The notes below the pieces were generated by a model. The model worked only from the letters and a program-made list of their open reading frames with translations. It was not told the DNA's origin and searched no databases. This document shows positions 42,569-53,284 of a DNA stretch of 64,000 nucleotides, piece by piece. The DNA is from Geodermatophilus dictyosporus (GTDB lineage: Bacteria; Actinomycetota; Actinomycetes; Mycobacteriales; Geodermatophilaceae). The translations under genes and the position numbers were made by a program. Numbering within the stretch: the stretch's first letter is position 1; each line of letters begins with the position of its first letter. The stretch is from the NCBI RefSeq assembly GCF_900115505.1, contig NZ_FOWQ01000012.1:1-64000 (forward strand), in the 5' to 3' direction.

Positions 42569-43831
42569 TCAGGGCCGCGGCACGGTGATCCGGCCCTCGA
42601 CGGCGGCCAGCGCGACGTCGCTGCGCCAGTGCGCGCCGGCCAGCCGCACCCGGGCCACCCGCTCGTAGGCCGCCTGCCGCGCGGCGGCGAGGTCGGCGCC
42701 GGTCGCGGTCACCGCGAGCACCCGCCCGCCGGCCGAGCGGACCGTCCCCTCGGCGTCCACCGCGGTGCCCGCGTGCAGCACGCCCTCGCCGTCGGCGCCG
42801 GTCACCGGGTCGCCGGTGCGCGGCCGCTCGGGGTAGCCGGACGCCGCGACGACGACGGTCACCGCCGCGCCCGGGCGCCACTGCAGCGGCGGGTGGCCGG
42901 CGAGCGTGCCGGTGGCCGCGGCGTGCAGCAGCCCGGCCAGCGGGGTCTCGAGCAGCGGCAGCACCACCTCGGTCTCGGGGTCGCCGAAGCGGGCGTTGAA
43001 CTCCACCACCCGCACGCCCCGCGGGGTGAGCGCCAGCCCGGCGTAGAGCAGGCCGCAGAACGGCTCGTCCCGGCGGCGCATCTCGTCCACCGTCGGCTGC
43101 AGGACCGTGGTCAGCACCTCGTCGACCAGCCCGGGCGGCGCCCACGGCAGCGGCGCGTAGGCCCCCATCCCACCGGTGTTCGGGCCGGCGTCGCCGTCGT
43201 CGCGCCGCTTGTGGTCCTGGGCGGGCAGCAGCGGCAGCACCGTCGTACCGTCGGTGACGGCGAACAGCGACACCTCCGGCCCGTCGAGGTACTCCTCCAC
43301 GAGCACCGCCCCGCCGGCGTCGAGCACCGACCGCCCGTGGGCGACGGCGGCGTCCCGGTCGGTGGTGACCACGACGCCCTTGCCCGCGGCCAGCCCGTCG
43401 TCCTTGACCACGTACGGGGACCCGGCCTCGTCGAGCGCGGTCTCCAGCTCCGCGGCCCCCCCCACCGGCCACGAGCGGGCGGTCGGCACGCCGGCGGCGG
43501 CCATCACGTGCTTGGCGAAGGACTTGCTGCCCTCGATCTGCGCCGCCTGCGCGGACGGGCCGAAGCAGGCGATCCCGGCCTCCCGGACGGCGTCCGCGGA
43601 ACCGGCCACCAGCGGCACCTCCGGGCCGACGACGACCAGGTCGGCACCCCAGCCGGTGGCCAGCGCGGCGATCGCCACCGGGTCGGCGACGTCGACCGGC
43701 GCGACCTCGGCGATCCGGGCGGTGCCCGCGTTGCCCGGTGCGCAGGCCAGCGCGGTGACCGCGGGGTCGGAGGACAGAGCCACGCACAGGGCGTGCTCCC
43801 GGGCACCGGAGCCGACGACGAGCACGCGCAC
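42569..43831 (-). CDS. purD: Phosphoribosylamine-glycine ligase
   Basis: A 420-residue GAR synthetase (ATP-grasp), step 2 of purine synthesis. It shows the N-terminal VRVLVVGSGAREHAL, the ATP-site SPYVVKDDGLAAGKGVVV, HKRRDDGDAGPNTGGMGAY and VVEFNARFGDPETEVVL, the family signature. The GTG at 43831 is supported by a TAGGGT box eight bases upstream. Downstream is the convergent AI-2E transporter gene. Confidence 0.97.
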   Translation of the reverse strand: MRVLVVGSGAREHALCVALSSDPAVTALACAPGNAGTARIAEVAPVDVADPVAIAALATGWGADLVVVGPEVPLVAGSADAVREAGIACFGPSAQAAQIEGSKSFAKHVMAAAGVPTARSWPVGGAAELETALDEAGSPYVVKDDGLAAGKGVVVTTDRDAAVAHGRSVLDAGGAVLVEEYLDGPEVSLFAVTDGTTVLPLLPAQDHKRRDDGDAGPNTGGMGAYAPLPWAPPGLVDEVLTTVLQPTVDEMRRRDEPFCGLLYAGLALTPRGVRVVEFNARFGDPETEVVLPLLETPLAGLLHAAATGTLAGHPPLQWRPGAAVTVVVAASGYPERPRTGDPVTGADGEGVLHAGTAVDAEGTVRSAGGRVLAVTATGADLAAARQAAYERVARVRLAGAHWRSDVALAAVEGRITVPRP

Positions 43832-43839
43832 GGACGGCG

Positions 43840-43845
43840 ACCCTA
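43840..43845 (-). promoter_or_regulatory. -10-like box of purD
   Basis: Reverse-strand TAGGGT lies eight bases before the purD GTG. Confidence 0.45.
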
Positions 43846-44901
43846 CCGATCCGTCCCCGGACCGCTCGCCTGGCGCACCCGGTTCGGCTGCGTCCGCATC
43901 GCGCGGTGCAGCGCCTTGACCCGGGCGTGCTCGGCGGCGCGGGCGCGGGCGTCGGCGCGCAGCAGCTGCCGGTGCGCCTCGGCCTGCAGCTTGCGCCAGC
44001 CCAGCAGCCGCGCGGGGTCGAGCCGGCCGTCGTCGATGGCGGCCGCGACCGCGCAGCCGGGCTCGGTGCGGTGGGCGCAGTCGCGGAACCGGCACCCGGC
44101 AGCGAGCTCGGCGACGTCGGCGTAGGCGGTGTCCACGCCCTCGTCGTCGTAGAGGCCCAGCTCCCGCATGCCGGGGGTGTCCACCAGCAGGCCGCCGCCG
44201 GGCAGCACGTGCAGCTCGCGCGCGGTCGTGGTGTGCCGGCCGCGGCCGTCGGCGGTGCGCACCTCGCGGGTGGGCGCCACCTCCTGCCCGGCCAGCGCGT
44301 TGGCCAGCGACGACTTCCCGACGCCGGACGGCCCGACCATCGCCGCGGTGCGCCCCGGCCCGAGCAGCGCCCGCACCGCGTCCACGCCCTCCCCCGTGTA
44401 CGCGCTGACCGCGAGCACCTGCACGCCGATCGCCTCCTCGGCCACCTCCGCCACGGCCGCCGGGACGTCGTCGCACAGGTCGGCCTTGGTGAGCACGACC
44501 ACCGGGGTCGCCCCGCTGCTCCACGCCACCGCGAGGTAGCGCTCCACCCGGCGGGCGCGGGTCGGGCCGGCCAGCGCGTCGACCACCAGCACGAGGTCGA
44601 GGTTGGCGGCGACCACCTGGGCGGCCGACGTCCGCCCGGCGACGGTGCGGGTGAACGCCGAGCGCCGCGGGAGCAGGGCGACGGCGAGCTCGCCGCGCAG
44701 CGCCACCCAGTCGCCGACCGCCGGTGCGGCCACGCCGTCGGGGTCGTGCAGCGCGGTCCCCGGGTGCACCCGCCGCTCGCCCCCGGCGGTCAGCACGGTC
44801 AGCCGGCCGCGGTCGACCCGGGCCACGCGGGCGGGCTCGGTCCCGGGCGGCAGGTGGTTCAGGAACTCGGCCGACCAGCCGATGGATGAGAGATGCGTCA
44901 C
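43843..44901 (-). CDS. rsgA: Ribosome small-subunit-dependent GTPase A
   Basis: A 352-residue circularly permuted GTPase helping 30S maturation. In the permuted order it shows G4 (VLTKADL), G5 (SAYTGEG), G1 (GPSGVGKSSL) and G3 (DTPGM), after an N-terminal OB-fold. A C-terminal zinc knuckle follows: Cys in AGCRFRDCAHRTEPGC. The GTG at 44901 (VTHLSSIGW) gives a usual N-terminus; the frame continues 14 codons upstream. Its 3' end overlaps the purD promoter box. Confidence 0.94.
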   Translation of the reverse strand: MTHLSSIGWSAEFLNHLPPGTEPARVARVDRGRLTVLTAGGERRVHPGTALHDPDGVAAPAVGDWVALRGELAVALLPRRSAFTRTVAGRTSAAQVVAANLDLVLVVDALAGPTRARRVERYLAVAWSSGATPVVVLTKADLCDDVPAAVAEVAEEAIGVQVLAVSAYTGEGVDAVRALLGPGRTAAMVGPSGVGKSSLANALAGQEVAPTREVRTADGRGRHTTTARELHVLPGGGLLVDTPGMRELGLYDDEGVDTAYADVAELAAGCRFRDCAHRTEPGCAVAAAIDDGRLDPARLLGWRKLQAEAHRQLLRADARARAAEHARVKALHRAMRTQPNRVRQASGPGTDR

Positions 44902-45006
44902 GCACCGGATGGTCGCCCGCAGGTCAGCACGCCGTCCTCCCATTTCTCGGCGACGCGCCAGCCGTCGTTCGCCATCCCGACACCTCGGTCGGGTGTTCTA
45001 GGTGGC

Positions 45007-46041
45007 ATGCACGCGACCGAGTCGCTCGCGACTCACGCAGCGGCCCGCCTCCCCCGCGCGGTCGTCGTCGGGCACCGCGGTGCCTGCGCGTACCGCCCCG
45101 AGCACACGATCGCCAGCTACGAGCTGGCCATCGACATGGGCGCCGACCTCATCGAGCCCGACATCGTCGTCTCCAAGGACGGCGCGCTCGTCGCCCGGCA
45201 CGAGAACGAGCTCTCGCGCACCACCGACGTCGCCTCCCGGCCCGAGTTCGCCGACCGGTGCACCGCCCGCCGGGTGGGCCGCAAGCGGCGCGTCGGCTGG
45301 TTCGCCGAGGACTTCACCCTCGCCGAGCTGCGCACGCTGCGCGCCGTCGAGCGCTTCCCGGGGCTGCGGCCCACCAACACCGCCTACGACGGGCAGTACG
45401 GGATCCTCACGCTGGAGGAGGTCGTGGCCCTGGCCCGCCGCCGCTCCACCCCGCAGCGGCAGGTGCGCGTGCTGGCCGAGTTGAAGAAGCCGAGCTGGTC
45501 GGCCGAGCACGGCCAGCCGATGACCGAGCTCGTCGCCGCCGAGCTGCGGCGCCTGGACGCCACGGACCCGGACGGCACCGTCGTCGTCCAGTCCTTCGAC
45601 GTCGCCGCGCTGCGCCGGCTGCGGGCCGACCTCGGCGACGACGGGCCGACGATGCTGCAGCTGGTCGACGTCGGCCCGCGGGACGACTCGCTGCTCACCA
45701 ACGCCGGCCTGCGGGCGGTGTCCACCTACGCCCAGGGCATCGCGCCCAGCCGCGACCGCATCCTGCTGCGCGACGCCGAGGGCGCGCTGACCGGCGTCTC
45801 CAACCTGGTCACCCGGGCGCACTCCGCCGGCCTGCGGGTGGTGCCGTGGTCGCTGGCCGCGGAGAACGCCTTCCTGCCGCGCCACCTGCGGATCGGGGAC
45901 GACCCGGCCGGCATCGGCGACCTGCGGGGCGAGGCGCTGCTGCTGCTGGCCCTCGGCGTCGACGGCGTCATCACCGACAACCCCGACGTCGCGGTGGCCG
46001 CCCGCGCCGAGCTGACCCGGGCCCAGCCGGCCGCCGCCTGA
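45007..46041 (+). CDS. Glycerophosphodiester phosphodiesterase family protein
   Basis: A 344-residue GDPD TIM-barrel enzyme that releases glycerol-3-phosphate from deacylated phospholipids. VVVGHRGACAYRPEHTIASY and GADLIEPDIVVSKDGALVARHE hold the catalytic His pair and the metal ligands, and VITDNPDV closes the barrel. It carries a longer loop (residues about 70-125) than minimal bacterial GDPDs. No signal peptide is present, so it is cytoplasmic as written. It has its own promoter, divergent from rsgA. Confidence 0.92.
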   Translation: MHATESLATHAAARLPRAVVVGHRGACAYRPEHTIASYELAIDMGADLIEPDIVVSKDGALVARHENELSRTTDVASRPEFADRCTARRVGRKRRVGWFAEDFTLAELRTLRAVERFPGLRPTNTAYDGQYGILTLEEVVALARRRSTPQRQVRVLAELKKPSWSAEHGQPMTELVAAELRRLDATDPDGTVVVQSFDVAALRRLRADLGDDGPTMLQLVDVGPRDDSLLTNAGLRAVSTYAQGIAPSRDRILLRDAEGALTGVSNLVTRAHSAGLRVVPWSLAAENAFLPRHLRIGDDPAGIGDLRGEALLLLALGVDGVITDNPDVAVAARAELTRAQPAAA

Positions 46042-46051
46042 CCCCCACGTC

Positions 46052-46069
46052 GCGGTCCTCCCGGACCGC
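46052..46069 (+). terminator. Hairpin after the GDPD gene
   Basis: GCGGTCC-tccc-GGACCGC begins 11 bases after the stop codon. A short but perfect stem. Confidence 0.5.
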
Positions 46070-46147
46070 ACCGCGGCCACGTGCCGTCCCCGGCCTGCGC
46101 TGAGCCCCTCCCCGGCGCTCGATCGCGGGAGCCTGCGGCCCCCACTC

Positions 46148-46179
46148 CTCCCGCCGCCCCGCAGGGCGGCTCACGGGAG
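46148..46179. terminator. Hairpin after purA, with an alternative pairing
   Basis: GCCGCCC-cgca-GGGCGGC (46153-46170) is extended by CTCCCG/CGGGAG outer pairs. The left strand CTCCCGC can instead pair with GCGGGAG at 46125-46131. A 14-base direct repeat, GTGCCGTCCCCGGC, flanks the region at 46081 and 46179. Confidence 0.5.
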
Positions 46180-46197
46180 TGCCGTCCCCGGCTTCCC

Positions 46198-48169
<1,972 letters not shown>

Positions 48170-48251
48170 GGGAGGGCCCCCGTGGTGGACACTGGGGGCA
48201 CCGAGCCGAGGAGGTCCCCCTGCGTCCGTTCCCGTCCGGGGTGCCGTGCCG

Positions 48252-49298
48252 GTGACCGCCGGCCGTCTGCTGTCCGCCCGCCGGGCACCGCCGCGCCTGC
48301 GGCTGCTCGACCGGGTGCTGGCCCGGCCCAGCCTCGTCCCGGTGGTGGGCCTGGCGGTCGTCGTCCTGCTGTTCGGCGTGCGCACGCCCGGGCTGCTCAC
48401 CGCCGGCGGCCTGGCCGGGGTGCTCGACGTCGCGGCGCTGCTGGGCATCGGTGCCGTGGCCGTGGGGCTGCTGCTGGCCGGCGGGCACGTCGACCTCTCC
48501 ATCGGCACGCTGGCCGTGTCCTCCGCCGTGCTCACCGGGGCGCTGGTCGGGGTCGGGGAGTGGGGCGTGTGGCCGGCGCTGCTGGCCTCGCTGGCCGCCG
48601 CCCTCGCCCTGGGGTTCCTCAACGGCTGGCTGGTCGTCCGCACCGGCCTGCCCAGCTTCCTGGTCACCCTGGCGACGGCGCTGGTGCTGCAGGGCGCCAC
48701 GCTGGCCGGGCTGCCGCTGGCCGCCGGGGCGCCGCGGGTCAGCGGCCTGGACGAGGCACCGGGCTGGGGCGCGGCGGCCGCGCTGTTCGGCTCGACCGCC
48801 GAGGTCGGCGGCGCGGTCTTCCGCGTGTCCCTGCTGTGGTGGGCGGTGCTCACCGTGGGTGCCGGCTGGCTGCTGTGGCGCACCCGGTTCGGCAACCAGG
48901 TGCTGGCCATCGGCGGCGCGCGCCGGGCCGCCCGCGAGCTGGGTGTGCCGGTGCGCCGGACGACGCTGACGCTGTTCACGCTCACCGCGGCCGCGGGCTG
49001 GCTGCTCGGCACGCTGACCCTGGTGCCGGTGGCCAGCGTGGCCGCGACCCCCGCGTTGGCGACGGCGATCGACTTCGTGGTGGTCGCCGTCATCGGCGGC
49101 TGCCTGATCACCGGGGGCCACGGGTCGATGGCCGGCGCCGCCGTGGGCGCGCTGCTCTACTCCGTCGCCCGCCGCGGCGTCGAGCTGTCCGGCTGGGACC
49201 CGCGCTGGTCGCAGGCGCTGCTGGGCGTCCTGCTGCTCGTCGCGCTGGTCGTCGGTGGGGCGGTGCGCAGCCGGCTGCGCGCCGCGCCGCGCTCGTGA
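48252..49298 (+). CDS. Sugar-type ABC transporter permease
   Basis: A 348-residue permease of the BPD_transp_2 (RbsC/XylH/FrcC) class with about ten helices. GIGAVAVGLLLAGGHVDLSIG is the characteristic start of the core, GLPSFLVTLATALVLQG and TGGHGSMAGAAVGALL are further family phrases. It should form the pore of a carbohydrate or nucleoside importer. GTG starts at 48246 and 48252 are equally possible. Its stop overlaps the ATPase gene by four bases. No periplasmic binding protein gene is adjacent on either side. Confidence 0.88.
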   Translation: MTAGRLLSARRAPPRLRLLDRVLARPSLVPVVGLAVVVLLFGVRTPGLLTAGGLAGVLDVAALLGIGAVAVGLLLAGGHVDLSIGTLAVSSAVLTGALVGVGEWGVWPALLASLAAALALGFLNGWLVVRTGLPSFLVTLATALVLQGATLAGLPLAAGAPRVSGLDEAPGWGAAAALFGSTAEVGGAVFRVSLLWWAVLTVGAGWLLWRTRFGNQVLAIGGARRAARELGVPVRRTTLTLFTLTAAAGWLLGTLTLVPVASVAATPALATAIDFVVVAVIGGCLITGGHGSMAGAAVGALLYSVARRGVELSGWDPRWSQALLGVLLLVALVVGGAVRSRLRAAPRS

Positions 49299-50098
49299 GC
49301 ACCCCCCCGCCGGTGCTGGAGCTGCGCGGCCTGACCGTGCGGTTCGGCAGCGTGGCCGCGCTGCACCGGGTCGGCGTCACGCTGGACGGCGGCCGGATCA
49401 CCTGCGTGCTCGGGGAGAACGGCTCGGGCAAGTCGACGCTGGTGTCGGTGCTGTCCGGCCTGACGCCGCACGACGAGGGCGACCTGCTGCTCGACGGCGT
49501 GGCGGTGCGCTTCGTCAGCCCCCGGGCGGCGCGGGCCGCGGGGATCGCCACGGTGTGGCAGGACCTCGCCGTCGCGCCGCTGCTGTCGGTGTGGCGCAAC
49601 CTCGTGCTGGGTGCCGAGCCCACCCGCGGCCGGTGGCCGCTGCGCCGGCTCGACGCCGAGGCCGCGCGCGGGACGACCGTGCGGGCGCTGGAGCGGGTCG
49701 GGGTGACCGGCGTCGACCCCGACCAGCCGGTCAACTCCCTGCGCGCGGGCGAGCGGCAGAGCCTGGCCATCGCGCGGGCGCTGCACTTCGGCGCCCGGGC
49801 GCTGGTCCTCGACGAGCCGACCGCGCCGATGACGATCGCCCAGCAGACGCTCGTCGGGCAGGCGGTGCTGCGGGCGCGGGCCGAGGGGCTGGCCGTCGTC
49901 CTGGTGACGCACAACCCGCGCTACGCGCACCTCGTCGGCGACCGCTACCTGCTGCTCGCGCGGGGCCAGGTGGCCGGCGACCTCACCCGCGCCGACGTCG
50001 ACGCCGACGACCTGACCCGGCTCATGGCCGGCGGTGAGGAGCTCACCGCGCTGACCACCCGCCTGCGCGAGCTGCACCCCGAGCTGGGCGAGCGCTGA
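49295..50098 (+). CDS. Sugar-type ABC transporter ATPase, single domain
   Basis: A 267-residue ATPase with Walker A GENGSGKST, Q-loop VWQDLAV, Walker B ALVLDEPTAP and switch His in LVTHNP. The signature is LRAGERQS instead of the usual LSGGERQ, a noticeable change of two positions. It is a single-domain FrcA-like subunit rather than the double RbsA type, so two copies would be needed per transporter. Coupled to the permease by GTGA. An importer without a local binding protein needs one from elsewhere. Confidence 0.88.
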   Translation: MSTPPPVLELRGLTVRFGSVAALHRVGVTLDGGRITCVLGENGSGKSTLVSVLSGLTPHDEGDLLLDGVAVRFVSPRAARAAGIATVWQDLAVAPLLSVWRNLVLGAEPTRGRWPLRRLDAEAARGTTVRALERVGVTGVDPDQPVNSLRAGERQSLAIARALHFGARALVLDEPTAPMTIAQQTLVGQAVLRARAEGLAVVLVTHNPRYAHLVGDRYLLLARGQVAGDLTRADVDADDLTRLMAGGEELTALTTRLRELHPELGER

Positions 50099-50113
50099 GC
50101 GGCCGCCCCGGCG

Positions 50114-50257
50114 TCAGGTGAAGACGCTGACCCCGCCCGGGCCGACGAGCAGCCCGACGACGATCAGCACGATCCCCCACAGCAGCTGCCGGCGGACGAT
50201 GGCGAGGACGCCGGCGACGACGAGCACGACGGCGAGGATCCAGAGCAGCGTGGCCAC
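50114..50257 (-). CDS. Small GPGG-motif membrane protein
   Basis: A 47-residue protein with two short hydrophobic segments (LLWILAVVLVVAGVLAIV and LLWGIVLIVVGLLVG) and the ending GPGGVSVFT. Small actinobacterial proteins with this GPGG ending are widespread and uncharacterised. The GTG follows a perfect AGGAGGTG site at a good distance, better evidence than most starts in this window. It converges on the ABC ATPase gene with 15 bases between. Confidence 0.8.
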   Translation of the reverse strand: MATLLWILAVVLVVAGVLAIVRRQLLWGIVLIVVGLLVGPGGVSVFT

Positions 50258-50348
50258 GAGCCACCTCCTGTCACGGGCACCTGATCTTGGTGCCGAGGAG
50301 GAGGAGTGTGGACCCGTTCGGGCCGCCGCGCGCGTCGAGCGTCCCTGC

Positions 50349-50756
50349 TCAGGGCGCCAGTGACGGATCGCAGTCGCGCAGCAGCTGGGTGCACCGCTCC
50401 TGCTCGTCGACCTCGCCGATCGCCTCGGCCGCCCGGGCCAGGACGGTGACGCAGCGCAGGAAGCCCCGGTTGGGCTCGTGCGACCACGGCACCGGGCCGT
50501 AGCCCTTCCAGCCGTTCTTCCGCAGCGCGTCGAGTCCGCGGTGGTAGCCGGTGCGGGCGTAGGCGTAGGCCTCGATGGTGCGGCCGCCGCCGAGCGCGCC
50601 CTCGGCCAGCGCCGCCCACGCCGCGCTCGCCCGCGGGTGTCCGGCGGCGACCGCGGCGGGATCGGCGCCCGCCGCGAGCGTCGCCTCCGCCTCGGGGTCG
50701 CCGGGCAGCAGCGTGGCCGGCGGCTCGCCGAGCAGGTCGCGGTGCGAGTGGGTCAT
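50349..50756 (-). CDS. DUF3151 family protein
   Basis: A 135-residue soluble helical protein found next to class II aldolase genes throughout actinobacteria. It reads HRDLLGEPPATLLP at the start, then AWAALAEGA and AYAYARTGYHRGLDALRKNG, a TPR-like helical pattern, with SHEPNRGFLRC. Function unknown; the stable linkage and co-translation with fba (TGATG junction) suggest a role tied to glycolysis or the aldolase itself (inference). Confidence 0.9.
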   Translation of the reverse strand: MTHSHRDLLGEPPATLLPGDPEAEATLAAGADPAAVAAGHPRASAAWAALAEGALGGGRTIEAYAYARTGYHRGLDALRKNGWKGYGPVPWSHEPNRGFLRCVTVLARAAEAIGEVDEQERCTQLLRDCDPSLAP

Positions 50757-51790
50757 CAGGCCCCCTGCGACTGGCCGGCCGACAGCAGGTCCTCGCAGGC
50801 CTCGACCACGCGGGCGGCCATGTTCGTCTCGGCCAGCTTCATGTAGGTGCGCGGGTCGTAGGTCTTCTTGTTGCCGACCTCGCCGTCGATCTTCAGCACG
50901 CCGTCGTAGTTGCTGAACATGTGCCCGGCGATCGGCCGGGTGAAGGCGTACTGGGTGTCGGTGTCGACGTTCATCTTCACCACGCCGTAGGACAGCGCCT
51001 CGCGGATCTCCGACTGCGCCGAGCCCGAGCCGCCGTGGAAGACGAAGTTGAACGGCTTGCTGCCCTCGGACAGGCCCAGCTCGGAGGTGACGACCTCCTG
51101 GCCCTCCCTGAGGATCTCGGGGCGCAGCTTCACGTTGCCGGGCTTGTAGACGCCGTGCACGTTGCCGAAGGTCGCGGCGAGCAGGTAGATGCCCTTCTCG
51201 CCCAGGCCCAGGGTCTTGGCGGTGGCCACGAAGTCACCCGGGGCGGTGTAGAGCTTGTCGTTGATGTCGTGGCTGACGCCGTCCTCCTCGCCGCCGACGA
51301 CGCCGATCTCCAGCTCCAGCACGATCTTGGCCGCGGCGCACTTCTCGATGAGCTCCTCGGCGATCTGCAGGTTCTCGTCGAGGTCGATGGCCGAGCCGTC
51401 CCACATGTGCGACTGGAACAGCGGCGCCTGGCCGGCGTCGACGCGGTCCTTCGACAGCGCGATCAGCGGGCGCACGTAGGCGTCGAGCTTGTCCTTGGGG
51501 CAGTGGTCGGTGTGCAGCGCGACGTTGACCGGGTACTTCTCGGCGACGACGTGCGCGAACTCGGCCAGGGCGACGGCGCCGGTGACCATGTCCTTCACCC
51601 GGGTGCCCGAGCCGAACTCGGCGCCGCCGGTCGAGAACTGGATGATGCCGTCGCTGCCGGCGTCGGCGAAGCCGCGCAGCGCCGCGTTCACCGTCTCCGA
51701 CGAGGTGCAGTTGATCGCCGGGTAGGCGAAGCCGCTCTCCTTCGCCCGGCTGATCATGTCGGCGTAGACCTCGGGGGTCGCGATGGGCAT
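50756..51790 (-). CDS. fbaA: Class II fructose-bisphosphate aldolase
   Basis: A 344-residue zinc-dependent aldolase that cleaves fructose 1,6-bisphosphate in glycolysis and reverses it in gluconeogenesis. Zinc/active-site segments are ALHTDHCPKDKLD, LELEIGVVGGEEDG, FGNVHGVYKPGNVKL and NFVFHGGSGSA, and VVKMNVDTDTQYAF binds phosphate. The N-terminus MPIATPEVYADM and length match the mycobacterial type. ATG 51790 is chosen by homology over the upstream in-frame ATG. Confidence 0.97.
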   Translation of the reverse strand: MPIATPEVYADMISRAKESGFAYPAINCTSSETVNAALRGFADAGSDGIIQFSTGGAEFGSGTRVKDMVTGAVALAEFAHVVAEKYPVNVALHTDHCPKDKLDAYVRPLIALSKDRVDAGQAPLFQSHMWDGSAIDLDENLQIAEELIEKCAAAKIVLELEIGVVGGEEDGVSHDINDKLYTAPGDFVATAKTLGLGEKGIYLLAATFGNVHGVYKPGNVKLRPEILREGQEVVTSELGLSEGSKPFNFVFHGGSGSAQSEIREALSYGVVKMNVDTDTQYAFTRPIAGHMFSNYDGVLKIDGEVGNKKTYDPRTYMKLAETNMAARVVEACEDLLSAGQSQGA

Positions 51791-51864
51791 GCGGGGTCTC
51801 CTCGTCGATCGGCGCTGGTCGCCGGTCAGCATCCCACCTGCCGGGGGCGCGCCGACAGCGGGCG

Positions 51865-53262
51865 TCAGCCCCTGCGGCGCACCACCTTGCCGGGGTTGAG
51901 GATGCCGGCGGGGTCGAGCGCGTCCTTGATCGAGCGGTGCACGTCGGCCGACACCGGGCCGATCTCGCGCGCCAGCCAGTCGGCCTTGAGCGTCCCGACG
52001 CCGTGCTCGCCGGTGATCGTGCCGCCGAGCGAGAGGCCGAGTTCGAGGATGGCGTCGAAGGCCTCCAGCGCCCGCGCCCGCTGGTCGGCGTCGGTCGCGT
52101 CGAACACGATCGTCGGGTGCATGTTGCCGTCACCGGCGTGCCCCATGACACCGATGACCAGGCCGTACTGCGAGGAGATCGCGTCGCAGCCGTCGATGAA
52201 CGTGGCCACCCGCGAGCGGGGCACGGCGACGTCGTCGAGCAGCACGCTGCCCAGCCGCTCGAGGGCCGGCAGCGCGGCCCGGCGGGCGGCGAGCAGCAGG
52301 TCGCCCTCGGCCGGGTCGGCGGTGGAGTGCACGAGGTCGGCGCCGGCCGCCTCGCACAGCCGGGTCAGCTCGGCGATCTCGGCCAGCGCGGCCGCTCCCC
52401 CGGCGTCGGACCGGGCCACCAGGAGCGCCTGGGCGTCGCGGTCGAGGTCGGCCCGCAGCATGTCGTCGACCGCGCGGATGCAGGTGCGGTCCATCACCTC
52501 GAGCATGCTGGGCACCACGCCGCTGGTCACCACCGACTCGACGACCTGCCCGGTCTGCGCGCTGGTGGCGAAGGTGGCCACCAGGGTCACCGGGTCGGTC
52601 GCCGGGGCGGGGCGCAGCGCCAGGGTCGCCTCGGTGATGACGCCGAGGGTGCCCTCGGAGCCCACGAACAGCCGGGTGAGGTCGTAGCCGGCGACGCCCT
52701 TGACGGTGCGCCGTCCGGTCCGCAGCACCCGGCCGTCGGCGAGCACCACCTCCAGGCCGAGCACGTAGTCGGTGGTGACGCCGTACTTCACGCAGCACAG
52801 GCCGCCGGAGTTCATGGCCAGGTTGCCGCCGAGGGTGCACCAGTCGTAGCTGGCGGGGTCCGGCGGGTAGAACAGCCCGGCGGCGGCGACCGCGTCGCGC
52901 AGCGCCTTGTTCACCACGCCGGGCTGGACGACGGCCAGCCGGTCGGCCGCCGACACCTCCAGGACGGCGTCCATGCGGGTCAGCACCATCGTGATCCCGC
53001 CGTCGACGGCGTTGCTCGCACCCACCAGGCCCGAGCCCGCACCGCGCGGGACCACCGGGACGCCGTGCCGGGAGGCGAGCTCCATGACGGCGACGACGTC
53101 GCCGGTGCTGCCGGGGAAGACCACCGCGGCCGGAGTGCCGGCCTCGGCCATCAGCGCCTGGTCGCGGGCGTAGGCGACGGTGACGTCGGGGTCGGTGCGG
53201 ACGGCGTCCGGCCCGAGCGCGGTGGTGAGGTCCTCGACCCAGGCGGTGGTGAGCGCGGTCAC
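51865..53262 (-). CDS. FAD-linked oxidase, GlcD/D-lactate dehydrogenase type
   Basis: A 465-residue protein of the PCMH/VAO family. The FAD site has PVVPRGAGSGLVGASNAVDGGI, GGNLAMNSGGLCCVKYGVT and GSEGTLGVITEATLAL, and the C-terminal domain has GHAGDGNMHPTIVF and LGGTITGEHGVGTLKADWL, which carry the catalytic residues of glycolate/D-lactate oxidases. The substrate is a 2-hydroxy acid, but which one is not readable. No Fe-S partner (GlcF) is adjacent. A TACCGT box lies six bases before the GTG. Confidence 0.92.
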   Translation of the reverse strand: MTALTTAWVEDLTTALGPDAVRTDPDVTVAYARDQALMAEAGTPAAVVFPGSTGDVVAVMELASRHGVPVVPRGAGSGLVGASNAVDGGITMVLTRMDAVLEVSAADRLAVVQPGVVNKALRDAVAAAGLFYPPDPASYDWCTLGGNLAMNSGGLCCVKYGVTTDYVLGLEVVLADGRVLRTGRRTVKGVAGYDLTRLFVGSEGTLGVITEATLALRPAPATDPVTLVATFATSAQTGQVVESVVTSGVVPSMLEVMDRTCIRAVDDMLRADLDRDAQALLVARSDAGGAAALAEIAELTRLCEAAGADLVHSTADPAEGDLLLAARRAALPALERLGSVLLDDVAVPRSRVATFIDGCDAISSQYGLVIGVMGHAGDGNMHPTIVFDATDADQRARALEAFDAILELGLSLGGTITGEHGVGTLKADWLAREIGPVSADVHRSIKDALDPAGILNPGKVVRRRG

Positions 53263-53268
53263 CGCCCC

Positions 53269-53274
53269 ACGGTA
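53269..53274 (-). promoter_or_regulatory. -10-like box of the GlcD-type oxidase gene
   Basis: Reverse-strand TACCGT six bases before the GTG at 53262. Confidence 0.4.
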
Positions 53275-53284
53275 CGGCGGGCGC

